A DNA stretch of 64,000 nt from an uncultured Flavobacteriales bacterium (GCA_937121175.1 CAKZKD010000005.1:310001-374000); one strand, 5' to 3'. Counted from the first letter of the stretch, positions 1 through 10,176 are shown. The notes: generated from the sequence alone by a model not told the origin. Made by a program: numbers and translations.

Positions 1-1
1 T

Positions 2-277
2 GAAGACACGAAGCAAAATAAAATTGATGAAAAGCAGTTTGATGCGGATATGTTTGAAAGCTATTTAACTACATCTGGAATTCCAGACCCTGAATTAATC
101 ATAAGAACCAGTGGTGAACAGCGAATTAGCAATTTCTTATTGTGGCAGGCAGCTTACAGTGAATTTTGTTTTCTAGAAAAAAAGTGGCCTGACTTCACTA
201 GAGATGACCTCAAATCAGCAATTTACGAATATCAAAATCGAGAGCGTCGATTTGGAAAAACAAGTGAACAACTGTAA
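2..277 (+). CDS. uppS: Isoprenyl transferase (undecaprenyl diphosphate synthase), C-terminal part
   Basis: This is the end of a cis-prenyltransferase, which makes the C55 lipid carrier used for peptidoglycan and surface polysaccharides. The reading frame is open from base 2, so the start lies outside the window and only about 91 residues are visible. The stretch [20 protein letters not shown] and the following WQAAYSEF are the conserved C-terminal signature of the family; the RTSGE and R.SNF residues bind the diphosphate of IPP. The stop is 6 bases before bamA, so the two are probably co-transcribed, as is usual in flavobacteria. Confidence 0.93.
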   Translation, partial: EDTKQNKIDEKQFDADMFESYLTTSGIPDPELIIRTSGEQRISNFLLWQAAYSEFCFLEKKWPDFTRDDLKSAIYEYQNRERRFGKTSEQL

Positions 278-283
278 AAAGTA

Positions 284-2911
284 ATGTTGAGGATTGCCTT
301 TTTAATTGTGCTCACATCAGTTTTTTCACTGAAAGTTTGCTCCCAGCAAACTATTGGAGGTGGAAAAAAGTTTGACTATACGAGCCCCAAAGAATATAAA
401 ATTGGAGGCCTTGAGGTTACGGGCACTAAAAAGCTAGATCCCAATGCGCTAATCCTATTATCAGGACTTAAAGTGGGTAAAAAGATTACAGTGCCAGGTG
501 AAGCCATTTCGAAATCAATAAAAAAGCTCTGGAAACAAGGTTTATTTGAAGATGTAAAAATTAAAGCCACTAAGACCCAAGGAGATTTTATCTTTTTGGA
601 AATAGCGGTTCAGGAACAACCTCGATTGTCACGGTTCAAATTTAAGGGTATCAAAAAATCCGAAGCAAATGATTTGAGAGATGAGATAGACTTATACAAA
701 GAGAAGATTGTCACTCAAGGTTTATTAATGAATACTCAAAATACAATTCGTCGGTATTTTACCGAAAAAGGATTCTTAAATTCAACTGTTGACATTACAG
801 AAGTTGACGATAAAGAATTTCCAGATCATGTATATTTTGATATTAAGATCAACAAATTTGACAAGGTAAAAGTGCAGGAGATAATCATTTCCGACAACAA
901 GGCACTGACTTCTTATCGTATCAAGAAGGCCATGAAAGAAACCCGTGAAAAAAGTATATTCTACCCTTTTTACGAGTTTGACAAAATGATTTTGCAAACA
1001 ACTAAAGCATCGATGCCATGGGAAGACTCTTTGCATGCCGGTAAAGCATTATGGGAATATACCACAGAAAATATTCACCTCAATATTTTTAAAAGTGCAA
1101 AGTTCATTCACCAAAACTACATTGACGATAAAAAATTAATCATTGACAAATACAAAAGCAAAGGGTATAGAGACGCTAAAATTGTGAGCGATACAGTCAT
1201 AAAGAGTACCGATAAAACGGTAACAATTAAAATTAAAGTTGAAGAAGGTCCGTTATATTATTTCCGTAACATTAAATGGGTCGGAAACACCAAATTCCCA
1301 ACTGCCATGCTTGACAATATTTTGGCAATCGAACGCGGAGATATTTACAACCCAGAAATTCTAGACCAACGTTTATTCATGGACCCAAACAGTAAAGATG
1401 TCTCATCACTGTATATGGACGATGGCTATCTGTTTTTTCAGGTAAACCCAGTTGAAGTTTACGTGGACAATGACTCAGTTGATTTAGAAATTAGAATCTA
1501 TGAAGGGCAACAAGCAACCATTAACAAGGTTACTGTTGCTGGCAACACAAAAACAAACGACCATGTGATTTACAGAGAACTCAGAACTTACCCTGGCTCC
1601 TTGTTTAGTCGTTCGGATATCATTCGTTCACAAAGAGAACTTTCTGTTTTAGGCTACTTCGACCCACAGGCGATGAATGTAACCCCTTTGCCCGATCCAG
1701 AAAACGGAACGGTTGACATAGCCTACACGGTTGCCGAAAAACCATCCGACCAAATTGAGCTCTCTGGTGGATTTGGAGCCGGACGTGTGGTTGGTACAGC
1801 CGGTATTGTCTTTACGAATTTCTCATTACGAAATCTGTTTAAACTGGAGGAATGGAGACCCTTACCTTCAGGAGACGGACAATCTCTTAGCCTAAGGGCA
1901 CAAACCAGTGGACGTTGGTTTAGTAGTATTAACATGTCTTTCACCGAACCGTGGTTAGGTGGGCGAAAGCCAATTTCATTTACAGTTTCAGGATATCATA
2001 GTGTTCAAACAAATGGAGAAGCGGCCAGAATAGACGTTGACGGAGAAAAAGTAAATAACCCTGCTAGAAGACACATAAAAATTACAGGAGCTTCAATCGG
2101 ATTAGGCAAGCAACTAAAGTGGCCTGATGATTACTTTATTCTTAGGCATGAACTTGCTTTTCAAGCTTATGAAATGCAAGATTGGCAAGCGTTTATTTTT
2201 GACAACGGATTCGCCAATAACTTTTTCTATCGAGTAACATTAAATAGAAATTCATTAGATCAAATCATTTATCCAAAACTAGGTTCAGATATCAAGGTTA
2301 GCCTTCAAGTTACTCCTCCATACTCTAAAATGAACGGCAGAGACTACGCTTTACTGGAACCACAAGAAAAATACAAATGGATCGAGTATTACAAATGGAA
2401 ATTTACCGTTGATTGGTACACACCAATCGTCCAAAATTTGGTATTTAAAGCCAAAGCAGGCTATGGATTTCTAGGCTTTTTTAACGATGAAATTGGTCCA
2501 GCGCCATTCGAGCGTTTTTATTTAGGAGGTTCAGGCCTTACAGGGTTCCAATTAGATGGTCGTGAAATTATTGCACTAAGAGGCTATGATGACGGTTCTG
2601 TTTCTCCAGTTACAGGAGGTACTTCTATTGCTAAATACACCGCTGAATTACGTTATCCACTTTCTTTAAATCCAAACGCCACAATTTACATGCTCACGTT
2701 TGCCGAAGCAGGAAATACTTGGAATGATTTTAGCAATTTCCAGCCGTTTAACGTTAACAAATCGGCAGGTGTTGGAGTACGAATTTTCTTACCCATGTTT
2801 GGGTTATTGGGACTTGATTGGGGTTATCGCTTAGATGACATTAAAACAAGACCTGGAATGCAAAGATCTCAAATCCACTTTACCATTGGAGCTAATTTAG
2901 GACAACTATAA
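284..2911 (+). CDS. bamA: Outer membrane protein assembly factor BamA (Omp85 family)
   Basis: Central subunit of the machine that folds and inserts beta-barrel proteins into the outer membrane. The protein has 875 residues, a normal length for Bacteroidota. It begins with a signal peptide (hydrophobic residues 4-17, cleavage near CSQQ). Several POTRA domains follow, roughly residues 35-480, with typical phrases such as 'YYFRNIKWVGNTKF' and 'INKVTVAGNTKT'. The C-terminal half is the barrel and keeps the family features 'GGSGLTGF' and a late 'LRGYDD'. The last residues (FTIGANLGQL) do not end in the aromatic residue typical of proteobacterial barrels. It is followed after 12 bases by a Skp/OmpH gene, whose product would chaperone barrel substrates. 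Confidence 0.96.
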   Translation: MLRIAFLIVLTSVFSLKVCSQQTIGGGKKFDYTSPKEYKIGGLEVTGTKKLDPNALILLSGLKVGKKITVPGEAISKSIKKLWKQGLFEDVKIKATKTQGDFIFLEIAVQEQPRLSRFKFKGIKKSEANDLRDEIDLYKEKIVTQGLLMNTQNTIRRYFTEKGFLNSTVDITEVDDKEFPDHVYFDIKINKFDKVKVQEIIISDNKALTSYRIKKAMKETREKSIFYPFYEFDKMILQTTKASMPWEDSLHAGKALWEYTTENIHLNIFKSAKFIHQNYIDDKKLIIDKYKSKGYRDAKIVSDTVIKSTDKTVTIKIKVEEGPLYYFRNIKWVGNTKFPTAMLDNILAIERGDIYNPEILDQRLFMDPNSKDVSSLYMDDGYLFFQVNPVEVYVDNDSVDLEIRIYEGQQATINKVTVAGNTKTNDHVIYRELRTYPGSLFSRSDIIRSQRELSVLGYFDPQAMNVTPLPDPENGTVDIAYTVAEKPSDQIELSGGFGAGRVVGTAGIVFTNFSLRNLFKLEEWRPLPSGDGQSLSLRAQTSGRWFSSINMSFTEPWLGGRKPISFTVSGYHSVQTNGEAARIDVDGEKVNNPARRHIKITGASIGLGKQLKWPDDYFILRHELAFQAYEMQDWQAFIFDNGFANNFFYRVTLNRNSLDQIIYPKLGSDIKVSLQVTPPYSKMNGRDYALLEPQEKYKWIEYYKWKFTVDWYTPIVQNLVFKAKAGYGFLGFFNDEIGPAPFERFYLGGSGLTGFQLDGREIIALRGYDDGSVSPVTGGTSIAKYTAELRYPLSLNPNATIYMLTFAEAGNTWNDFSNFQPFNVNKSAGVGVRIFLPMFGLLGLDWGYRLDDIKTRPGMQRSQIHFTIGANLGQL

Positions 2912-2923
2912 ATTTTTTACGTT

Positions 2924-3439
2924 ATGAAAAAGCTTATCGTTTTACTATCAGTATGTTTATTATCAGCAGGTTATACGTTTGGCCAAAAGTTTGCTTACGT
3001 CAACACCGAATTGATACTAGAAAGTATGCCTGAATATACAGAAGCTCAAGAACAGATGGATAAGTTATCTAAAAAGTGGCAAGAGTCTATTGAGCAGAAG
3101 TACGCTGAAATCGACAGGTTGTATCAAGAATACAAAGCAGAAAAAATTCTTTTGACTGAAGAGTTGAGACAAAAAAGAGAAAAAGAAATTACGGAAAAAG
3201 AAAAAGAACTTCAAAAATTCCAGAAAGAAAAATTCGGTGTTTCAGGCGAGTTATTCAAAACACGACAAAAGCTTATCAAACCATTACAAGACAAAATTTA
3301 TGAAGCACTTCAAGACCTGGCCACACGGAATAATTACGCCCTAATAATGGACTTGGCTGGAAACTCTAATATTCTTTATTCTCAATCGAGATATGACAAA
3401 ACAGACTTGGTTATCAAAAAACTAGGCTATTCTAAATGA
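2924..3439 (+). CDS. Periplasmic chaperone, OmpH/Skp family (copy 1)
   Basis: A 171-residue exported protein with a signal peptide (residues 1-20, ending YTFGQ) followed by the Skp layout: a short beta segment (KFAYVNTELILESMPEY), a long charged coiled coil (about residues 45-115, rich in E, K and Q), and a closing beta segment. Skp-like proteins hold unfolded outer-membrane proteins in the periplasm. It sits 12 bases after bamA and 33 bases before a paralogue, which fits an outer-membrane biogenesis operon. Family assignment is firm; client range is unknown. Confidence 0.9.
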   Translation: MKKLIVLLSVCLLSAGYTFGQKFAYVNTELILESMPEYTEAQEQMDKLSKKWQESIEQKYAEIDRLYQEYKAEKILLTEELRQKREKEITEKEKELQKFQKEKFGVSGELFKTRQKLIKPLQDKIYEALQDLATRNNYALIMDLAGNSNILYSQSRYDKTDLVIKKLGYSK

Positions 3440-3472
3440 TAAACTTAAATTCGCAATCTTAATTTTTTTACC

Positions 3473-3994
3473 ATGAAAAACACATTCAAGATACTTTTAA
3501 CAGGCGCAGTACTATTTGCTATGTCTTTTAGTTCTATGGCACAAAAAGCGCCAAAAATGGGACATATAAACTCAAACGATTTACTAACTATTATGCCTGA
3601 GCGTGATTCTGCTGAGGCACAACTAAAAATGTTTGCCCAAGAATTAGAACTACAATTAACAAAAATGAGTTCTGAGTACGAGAAGAAATACACCGATTAT
3701 CAAGCAAACGTTAGCGTAATGAACGAAGTTGTTCGTGCCTCTAAAGAAGAAGAAATTGTTGAACTTCAAAAGAGAATTCAAGATTTTCAACAAAAAGCAC
3801 AGCAATCGCTTCAACAAAAAGAAGGTGCCTTGATGGAACCTTTAGTAGAAAAGGCAAAAACAGCGATTAAAGACGTTGCTAAAGAAAACGGATACACCTA
3901 TGTGTTTGACTCTAGCGTTGGGGCTTTAATTCATTATCCAGAAACGGATGATTTACTTCCTCTGGTCAAAAAGAAACTTGGTTTAGGACAATAA
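3473..3994 (+). CDS. Periplasmic chaperone, OmpH/Skp family (copy 2)
   Basis: A 173-residue paralogue of the preceding gene. The signal peptide is about residues 1-23 (ending SSMAQ). A conserved start of the mature domain (KMGHINSNDLLTIMPERD) leads into a glutamine/glutamate-rich coiled coil and a final segment with GYTYVFDSS. Two adjacent OmpH genes after bamA are common in flavobacteria. The two copies are clearly diverged, so the duplication is old. A strong intrinsic terminator begins about 10 bases after the stop and marks the end of the uppS-bamA-ompH-ompH unit. Confidence 0.9.
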   Translation: MKNTFKILLTGAVLFAMSFSSMAQKAPKMGHINSNDLLTIMPERDSAEAQLKMFAQELELQLTKMSSEYEKKYTDYQANVSVMNEVVRASKEEEIVELQKRIQDFQQKAQQSLQQKEGALMEPLVEKAKTAIKDVAKENGYTYVFDSSVGALIHYPETDDLLPLVKKKLGLGQ

Positions 3995-4003
3995 ACTAAT
4001 TTT

Positions 4004-4029
4004 AAGCCTCATTAATTGAGGCTTTTTTT
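4004..4029 (+). terminator. Intrinsic terminator abutting the murI start codon
   Basis: An 8-bp perfect stem (AAGCCTCA, 4004-4011, pairing with TGAGGCTT, 4017-4024) with a 5-base loop is followed by a T-run to 4029. The ATG of murI begins at 4030, so the terminator occupies the whole region where a ribosome-binding site would be. Confidence 0.85.
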
Positions 4030-4824
4030 ATGTCCAAAAATTCACCAATAGGAATCTTTGACTCCGGAATAGGAGGACTTACGGTTGCTAGAGCCGTAAA
4101 GGATTTATTGCCAGAAGAACAAATAATTTATTTTGGAGATACCCTGCATTTACCCTATGGTGAAAAATCTCCCGAGTCAATTAGGAAGTACTCTACTAAT
4201 ATCACTTCATTCTTAAAAGAAAAGAATTGCAAGGCTGTACTTATTGCTTGTAACTCTGCATCGAGTGTTGCATTCGAAACCACAAAAAGCAACCTCTCAC
4301 AAAATACTATTGTTCTCAACGTTATTGACCCACTTGTGGAGTACGTTAAAACAAAATTTGAGGATAGAACTGTTGGTGTAATAGGAACAAAGGCTACTAT
4401 CAACAGCAACATTTATCAGGACAAACTTGGCAGCCATTGTACCGTAAAAGCGTTATCGACCCCTTTGCTTGCACCCATGATTGAGGAAGGCTTTATTGAT
4501 AACAAAATCAGTTCAACTGTAATTGAGGAGTATCTAAAAAACAACGAACTTTCAAATATTGAAGCACTTTTACTAGGCTGTACCCACTACCCTATTATTC
4601 ATAAAGAAATAGAGGCTATCTATAGCAACTTAGTGGAAGTTTTAGATTCCAACATTTGGATAGCCAAGGCACTTAATGAAGAATTAGAAAAAAATGGGCT
4701 GTGCTCCGAAAAACTGGCAGCACCCGACGAGTTTTATGTGTCCGACAAAACTGCTTCATTCGAAAAAAGTACACAATACTTCTTTGGGAAACAAATTTCC
4801 CTTACAGAATTGAAGTTGGACTAG
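4030..4824 (+). CDS. murI: Glutamate racemase
   Basis: Converts L-glutamate to D-glutamate for peptidoglycan. At 264 residues it is of normal length. It opens with the family signature IGIFDSGIGGLTV and keeps both catalytic cysteines, in the contexts ACNSAS (about residue 75) and LLGCTHYP (about residue 184), plus the GDTLHLPYGEK loop. The start at 4030 is fixed by this N-terminus: any later start would remove the substrate-binding loop. The start codon directly touches a terminator T-run. The stop overlaps the stop of the convergent metF gene through a shared CTAG. Confidence 0.95.
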   Translation: MSKNSPIGIFDSGIGGLTVARAVKDLLPEEQIIYFGDTLHLPYGEKSPESIRKYSTNITSFLKEKNCKAVLIACNSASSVAFETTKSNLSQNTIVLNVIDPLVEYVKTKFEDRTVGVIGTKATINSNIYQDKLGSHCTVKALSTPLLAPMIEEGFIDNKISSTVIEEYLKNNELSNIEALLLGCTHYPIIHKEIEAIYSNLVEVLDSNIWIAKALNEELEKNGLCSEKLAAPDEFYVSDKTASFEKSTQYFFGKQISLTELKLD

Positions 4825-5777
4825 TAAACCGCAGAAACTATTTCTTTTACCACCTTAGACTTACCCATGGTGTAATAATGCAAAGAAGGAACTCCGGCAG
4901 CTTTCAATTCTTTGGATTGCTCAATGCACCACTCTGTTCCAAGTCTAGTAATATCCTCATTCGTCTTGCATTTCTCTAGTCCATCGGCCAAATCTTCTGG
5001 CAAATCGATACTAAATGTTTTAGGAATAAATGAAATATGACGCATTGTAGTAATGGGTTTTAACCCTGGAATGATTGGCACATTGATGCCCATTGCTCGA
5101 CATTGTTCAACAAAGTCAAAATACTTTTTATTGTCAAAAAACATTTGAGTTACAATGTATTCGGCACCTGCATCAACTTTTGCTTTCAAATGTTTAAGGT
5201 CGGTTTTTAAACTCATTGACTCGTAATGCTTTTCAGGATAACCTGCTACTCCAATACAAAAATCAGTTGGCTCAGCATTTACCAGTTCATCACTCATATA
5301 GTTTCCACTATTCATAGCTACTATTTGGTCAACGAGCTCTTTTGCATACGCATGTCCTCCATCATCTGGAACAAAATTCGGCTCCGATTTTATGGGGTCT
5401 CCCCGAAGCGCAAGTACATTGTTGATTCCCAAGAAATTAAGGTCTATTAGGGCATCTTCAGTTTCTTCTTTGCTAAAACCACCACAGGTTAAGTGTGGCA
5501 CTGCTTCAATTTTATATTTGTTTTTAATTGCAGCACAAATCCCAACTGTACCTGGTCGTTTTCGGGTAGCCGTGCGACTCAATAAGCCATTACTTTGCTT
5601 CTTATAAACGTATTCTTCTCTGTGATAAGTCACATTAATAAAGCTTGGCTTAAACTCCATTAGAGGATCAATACCAGCATATAGTTTTTTGATACTACTT
5701 CCTTTTAATGGTGGTAATATTTCAAAACTAAAAAGCGTTTCCCCTTTAGCTTTTTCAATGCTTTCAACTACGTTCAT
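4821..5777 (-). CDS. metF: Methylenetetrahydrofolate reductase
   Basis: Reduces 5,10-methylene-THF to 5-methyl-THF, the methyl donor for methionine synthesis. A TIM-barrel flavoprotein of 318 residues from the start chosen here. Recognised from SFEILPPLKG near the N-terminus (with the catalytic glutamate), the VTYH strand, HLTCGG, LALRGDP and the C-terminal GVPSLHYYTMGKS. An upstream in-frame ATG at 5798 would add seven residues. I prefer 5777 because the family begins just before this point and a good -7 promoter box lies at 5796-5803, inside that extension. Convergent with murI and divergent from lepA. Confidence 0.93.
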   Translation of the reverse strand: MNVVESIEKAKGETLFSFEILPPLKGSSIKKLYAGIDPLMEFKPSFINVTYHREEYVYKKQSNGLLSRTATRKRPGTVGICAAIKNKYKIEAVPHLTCGGFSKEETEDALIDLNFLGINNVLALRGDPIKSEPNFVPDDGGHAYAKELVDQIVAMNSGNYMSDELVNAEPTDFCIGVAGYPEKHYESMSLKTDLKHLKAKVDAGAEYIVTQMFFDNKKYFDFVEQCRAMGINVPIIPGLKPITTMRHISFIPKTFSIDLPEDLADGLEKCKTNEDITRLGTEWCIEQSKELKAAGVPSLHYYTMGKSKVVKEIVSAVY

Positions 5778-5795
5778 CTTGCAAAATTTAGCCGA

Positions 5796-5803
5796 CAAAT
5801 ATA
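5796..5803 (-). promoter_or_regulatory. Candidate metF promoter -7 box
   Basis: Read on the minus strand the bases are TATATTTG, an exact match to the Bacteroidota -7 consensus TAnnTTTG, 18 bases before the chosen metF start. No convincing -33 TTTG is seen. Confidence 0.5.
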
Positions 5804-5853
5804 ACTTCGAATTTCCAAGTAGAAATCACATTTCAAGTTATAATTAACTCCAG

Positions 5854-5880
5854 TTGGTATAATAGTATGCATTAAATTCG
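5854..5880 (+). promoter_or_regulatory. Candidate lepA promoter
   Basis: TTG at 5854-5856, a 16-base spacer and TAAATTCG at 5873-5880 resemble the Bacteroidota -33/-7 promoter with one mismatch in the -7 box. The box ends 27 bases before the lepA start. Confidence 0.35.
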
Positions 5881-5907
5881 CGTCCAGTTTACTAAGCACA
5901 ATAATTC

Positions 5908-7698
5908 ATGAAAAACATTCGAAATTTCTGCATCATTGCTCATATTGACCACGGTAAAAGCACCCTTGCAGACCGCCTTTTACAGGCCACAAATACTATT
6001 TCGGATAGAGACCTTCAAGAGCAAACTCTTGATGACATGGATATTGAGCGCGAGCGAGGAATTACCATTAAGAGTCATGCCATTCAAATGGACTACAAAC
6101 AAAATGGAGAGCAATATATCCTCAACCTAATTGATACCCCAGGTCATGTTGATTTTTCGTACGAAGTAAGTAGATCAATTGCAGCCTGTGACGGCGCATT
6201 GCTTATTGTTGATGCTACACAAGGTATTCAGGCACAAACAATTTCAAATCTGTATTTAGCTATTGAGAGTGACTTGGAAATAATCCCTGTACTTAATAAA
6301 ATGGATTTACCAAGTGCAAATCCAGAAGAAGTAAAAGACCAAATAGAAGAACTCATTGGTTGTGACCGTGATGACATTCTCGCAGCCTCAGGCAAAACTG
6401 GTTTTGGAGTTGATAAAATTTTAGAGGCTGTAGTTGAACGCGTTCCTGCTCCAACAGGTGAACTTGATGCTCCATTACGGGCAATGATTTTCGATTCAGT
6501 GTTTAATCCGTTCCGTGGAATTATCGCTTATTTCCGAGTCTTTGACGGTGAAATAAGAAAAGGAGATAAAGTTAAATTTTTGAATACCGGCAAAAATTAT
6601 GGAGCGGAAGAAATTGGAATTTTAAAACTCAACCAAGAGAAAAGAGACGTAGTCAAAGCTGGTGATGTGGGTTACATCATTTCTGGAATAAAACAAGCCA
6701 AAGAAGTGAAAGTCGGTGATACCATAACACAAATGGATAATCCGTGCGAAAATGCAATCCAAGGTTTTGAAGACGTAAAGCCAATGGTTTTTGCTGGTAT
6801 TTATCCCGTGGATACTGATGATTATGAAGATTTGAGAGATGCAATGGACAAGCTTCAACTAAATGACGCTTCATTGACATTTGAACCTGAATCTTCTGCT
6901 GCCCTTGGATTTGGATTTCGATGTGGATTCTTAGGAATGCTGCATATGGAAATTATTCAAGAACGATTAGAACGCGAATTTGATATGACGGTAATCACCA
7001 CCGTTCCTAACGTAAGCTATATTGCAACGGATAAAAAAGGAGAGGTAATGGATGTTCATAATCCAAGTGAGTTTCCAGATCCATCCAAATTAGAATTTGT
7101 TGAGGAACCATACATTAATGCTCAAATCATTACTAAAGCAGATTTTATTGGTCCTGTAATGAGTCTGTGTATTGAAAAAAGGGGAATGCTCAAAAACCAA
7201 GTTTACCTTACCACCAATCGGGTTGAAATAAATTTTGAAATGCCTTTGGCAGAAATCGTTTTTGATTTTTACGATCGATTGAAATCAGTTTCTAAAGGTT
7301 ATGCCTCATTTGACTATTCTCCTATTGGGTTTAGAAAATCTGAATTATCGAAACTTGATATTCTGTTGAACGGAGACCAAGTCGATGCCCTTTCTGCGTT
7401 GATTCATAGAAGTAACGCGTATCATTTTGGAAAAAGGATTTGTGAAAAGCTTCGAGAGTTAATTCCAAGACAACAGTTCGATATTGCAATTCAAGCGGCC
7501 ATAGGTGCTAAAATCATTTCTCGAGAAACGGTAAAGGCTTTAAGAAAAGATGTTACGGCAAAATGTTATGGCGGTGATATTAGCCGTAAGCGTAAATTAC
7601 TTGAAAAGCAGAAAAAAGGCAAGAAGCGTATGCGCCAGGTAGGTAGCGTAGAGGTTCCTCAAGAGGCATTTTTAGCGGTTTTGAAGCTGAACGATTAG
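5908..7698 (+). CDS. lepA: Elongation factor 4 (LepA), translational GTPase
   Basis: Ribosome-associated GTPase linked to back-translocation and 30S biogenesis. At 596 residues it is full length. The GTPase motifs are all present: AHIDHGKST (P-loop, residues 11-19), RGITIKS (switch I), DTPGHVDF (switch II) and NKMDLP. LepA-specific features follow: [14 protein letters not shown], the EF-G-like C domains, and the special C-terminal domain with [20 protein letters not shown] and [20 protein letters not shown]. It is divergent from metF over about 130 bases. Confidence 0.97.
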   Translation: MKNIRNFCIIAHIDHGKSTLADRLLQATNTISDRDLQEQTLDDMDIERERGITIKSHAIQMDYKQNGEQYILNLIDTPGHVDFSYEVSRSIAACDGALLIVDATQGIQAQTISNLYLAIESDLEIIPVLNKMDLPSANPEEVKDQIEELIGCDRDDILAASGKTGFGVDKILEAVVERVPAPTGELDAPLRAMIFDSVFNPFRGIIAYFRVFDGEIRKGDKVKFLNTGKNYGAEEIGILKLNQEKRDVVKAGDVGYIISGIKQAKEVKVGDTITQMDNPCENAIQGFEDVKPMVFAGIYPVDTDDYEDLRDAMDKLQLNDASLTFEPESSAALGFGFRCGFLGMLHMEIIQERLEREFDMTVITTVPNVSYIATDKKGEVMDVHNPSEFPDPSKLEFVEEPYINAQIITKADFIGPVMSLCIEKRGMLKNQVYLTTNRVEINFEMPLAEIVFDFYDRLKSVSKGYASFDYSPIGFRKSELSKLDILLNGDQVDALSALIHRSNAYHFGKRICEKLRELIPRQQFDIAIQAAIGAKIISRETVKALRKDVTAKCYGGDISRKRKLLEKQKKGKKRMRQVGSVEVPQEAFLAVLKLND

Positions 7699-7710
7699 GC
7701 ATAAACTTTG
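7680..7710 (+). promoter_or_regulatory. Candidate promoter of the TonB-dependent receptor gene
   Basis: TTTG at 7680-7683, an 18-base spacer and TAAACTTTG at 7702-7710 match the Bacteroidota -33/-7 pattern, with one extra base inside the -7 box. It starts within the lepA tail and ends 14 bases before the receptor start. Confidence 0.45.
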
Positions 7711-7724
7711 CTAACAGTAGCGCC

Positions 7725-10151
7725 ATGGCGAAAACACCTTTTGCGCAAAAAATTTGTTTTTTTCTTCTCGTTTTCGGAAGCTTTTCCGCAATTAATGCCC
7801 AAATTGTTTCGGTGTTTGATATTGATAGATTGGAACCCATCAACGAGGTTTTTATCATTGACCATAAATACGAAAACTCAGCAATCAGCAATAAAAATGG
7901 CCATATCGACATGGCTAATTTCTCCAGTGGTGATACGCTCATCATACAGCATCCATCCTACATTCAGCGAATAATTAGCTACCAAGAGATTATTAATTCC
8001 AACAAAACCATTTACTTAACAGAAAGTGCAGTCGATTTGGGTGAAGTACTTGTGATGGCCAATAAACGAGTGCAGCCCAAAAAGGACATACCAAATACCA
8101 TGATTTCATTCAAGTCTTCTGAAATTCAATTTCAGAGTCCTCAAACAACTGCAGATTTGTTGGGATCTAGCGGCGAAGTATTTATTCAAAAAAGTCAACT
8201 TGGCGGCGGAAGCCCTATGATTCGGGGATTTTCAGCCAACCGAATACTTATTGTAGTTGATGGGATAAGGATGAACAATGCAATTTTCAGGTCTGGCAAC
8301 TTGCAAAATGTAATTTCTATTGACCCAAATATGATAGAACTTTCAGAGGTTATTATGGGTCCGGGTTCGGTGATGTATGGCAGTGACGCACTTGGTGGCG
8401 TTATGAATTTTCATACCAGAAAACCGAAACTTTCCTTCCAAAAAGACTCTTTTATTTCTAATTCTACCGTCATGACTCGCTACGCAAGCGCAAACAATGA
8501 ACGGACAATTCACGCTTACACCAATGTTGGTGGTAACAAACTTGGAGCGTTAATTGGGGTTACAGCATCGAGCTTCGACAACCTTCGTTCGGGCTCAGTA
8601 CGACAAAACGGATTTGAAAATTTTGGAGAACGAAATTGGTACCAAATTCGAATTGATGGGCAGGATACATTTTTAATAAATGAGAACAAAAATCTTCAGC
8701 TCGAATCCGGATATAACCAACTCAACCTTACCGGAAAAATCCGTTACAAACCCACCGAAAACATCGATCTTATTTATTCGGCTCAGTATGCGAACACGTC
8801 AAATATTCCAAGATACGACCGACTTATTGAGACACAAAACGGTGCTCCTCGTTCTGCAGATTGGTACTACGGGCCTCAATTATGGTTTAACACCAACCTC
8901 ACCACCTCTTTCGACATAGCCAACGACGCTTGGGATAAATCCAGAATTATTATCGGATACCAGAAATTTAAAGAATCTAGAAACGATAGAAAGTATCAAT
9001 CAAATAATCTTCGTTCCCGATTTGAGGAAGTTGACGCGTACAACGTGAATATTGATTTCGATAAAAAAATAAATGATAAACACACATTCTTTTACGGTAT
9101 TGAAGGAGTTTACAATCAAATTAATTCTACTGGAACCGTTACCAATATTAATTCAAATCAACAGTCTCGCACATCTCCCCGGTATCCGGACGGAGGTAGT
9201 TCTTGGTTAAATGCAGCTGCTTACCTCACCTGGAACTACAAGCTATCGAACAAACTAAAATTAAGTTCAGGTGTCCGCTACACGTACATAGAAATGGAGT
9301 CGAAGTTTGAGGATACCAGTTTTTATAATTTTCCTTTTGACGAGATTCGTCTATCTACCTCTGCACTTAATGGAAGCTTCATAGGACTCACCTACAGTCC
9401 AAACAAAAAATGGCAGTACAAACTGAACACATCAAGTGGATTTAGAGCGCCAAATATTGACGATTTAGCAAAAGTTTTTGATAGCGAACCCGGTGCGGTC
9501 GTTGTTCCAAACCCAAATTTAAAACCGGAATTCACCTACGATGTGGATATTAGTATTGCTCGAAATCTAAAAAACAAAGGCAAGATTGAAGTAATCGGTT
9601 TTTATACCCATTTAGTTAATGCTATGGTTAGAAGAAACGGAACATTCAACGGAAACGATTCCATCATTTACGACGGTGTTTTGAGTCAAGTTCAAACCAT
9701 CACCAATGCAAGTTCGGGGATGATTTATGGCACAACATTGAATGTTGCGGCCAATTTATCTAGGCGATTCGGAATCGTACAATCCTTTACCATAATGGAT
9801 GGCGAAGAGATTGAAACTGGAAATGCGCTACGACATGTTCCACCTGCATTTGGAAAAACCGCGTTGAAATATCGGTACAAGAAAATAAATGCCGAAGTGT
9901 TTAGCCTATATAATGCTTGGCGGCATAATGAAGACTTAGCCCCAGAAGAACTTGCAAAAACCCATTTATATACCGCCGAGGGAACACCCGCCTGGGCAAC
10001 AATCAATATTCGTATAGAATACAAAATCACACGTGTCTTCCGACTAAATTGTAGTGTAGAAAATATCTTGGACAAACACTACAGACCCTATTCAAGCGGT
10101 ATTTCTGCACCTGGCCGAAACTTCATTGTTGCGCTAAGAGCAATGTTGTAA
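7725..10151 (+). CDS. TonB-dependent outer membrane receptor
   Basis: Outer-membrane transporter that imports a bound ligand using TonB energy. The protein has 808 residues. It has a signal peptide (residues 1-26, ending SAINAQ) and a short carboxypeptidase-regulatory-like domain with a 'GHIDM...DTLIIQHPSY' pattern. The plug domain lies at about residues 115-225 (ADLLGSSGEVFIQKSQLGGG, MIRGFSANRILIVVDGIRMN, GPGSVMYGSDALGGVMNF), then the barrel, ending in aromatic-rich strands (ENILDKHYRPY). The plug wording resembles haem/haemoglobin-type receptors, but no haem-uptake genes are adjacent, so the ligand is unknown. Confidence 0.9.
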   Translation: MAKTPFAQKICFFLLVFGSFSAINAQIVSVFDIDRLEPINEVFIIDHKYENSAISNKNGHIDMANFSSGDTLIIQHPSYIQRIISYQEIINSNKTIYLTESAVDLGEVLVMANKRVQPKKDIPNTMISFKSSEIQFQSPQTTADLLGSSGEVFIQKSQLGGGSPMIRGFSANRILIVVDGIRMNNAIFRSGNLQNVISIDPNMIELSEVIMGPGSVMYGSDALGGVMNFHTRKPKLSFQKDSFISNSTVMTRYASANNERTIHAYTNVGGNKLGALIGVTASSFDNLRSGSVRQNGFENFGERNWYQIRIDGQDTFLINENKNLQLESGYNQLNLTGKIRYKPTENIDLIYSAQYANTSNIPRYDRLIETQNGAPRSADWYYGPQLWFNTNLTTSFDIANDAWDKSRIIIGYQKFKESRNDRKYQSNNLRSRFEEVDAYNVNIDFDKKINDKHTFFYGIEGVYNQINSTGTVTNINSNQQSRTSPRYPDGGSSWLNAAAYLTWNYKLSNKLKLSSGVRYTYIEMESKFEDTSFYNFPFDEIRLSTSALNGSFIGLTYSPNKKWQYKLNTSSGFRAPNIDDLAKVFDSEPGAVVVPNPNLKPEFTYDVDISIARNLKNKGKIEVIGFYTHLVNAMVRRNGTFNGNDSIIYDGVLSQVQTITNASSGMIYGTTLNVAANLSRRFGIVQSFTIMDGEEIETGNALRHVPPAFGKTALKYRYKKINAEVFSLYNAWRHNEDLAPEELAKTHLYTAEGTPAWATINIRIEYKITRVFRLNCSVENILDKHYRPYSSGISAPGRNFIVALRAML

Positions 10152-10176
10152 TATCTTTATTTTCTAATTCATTTTT

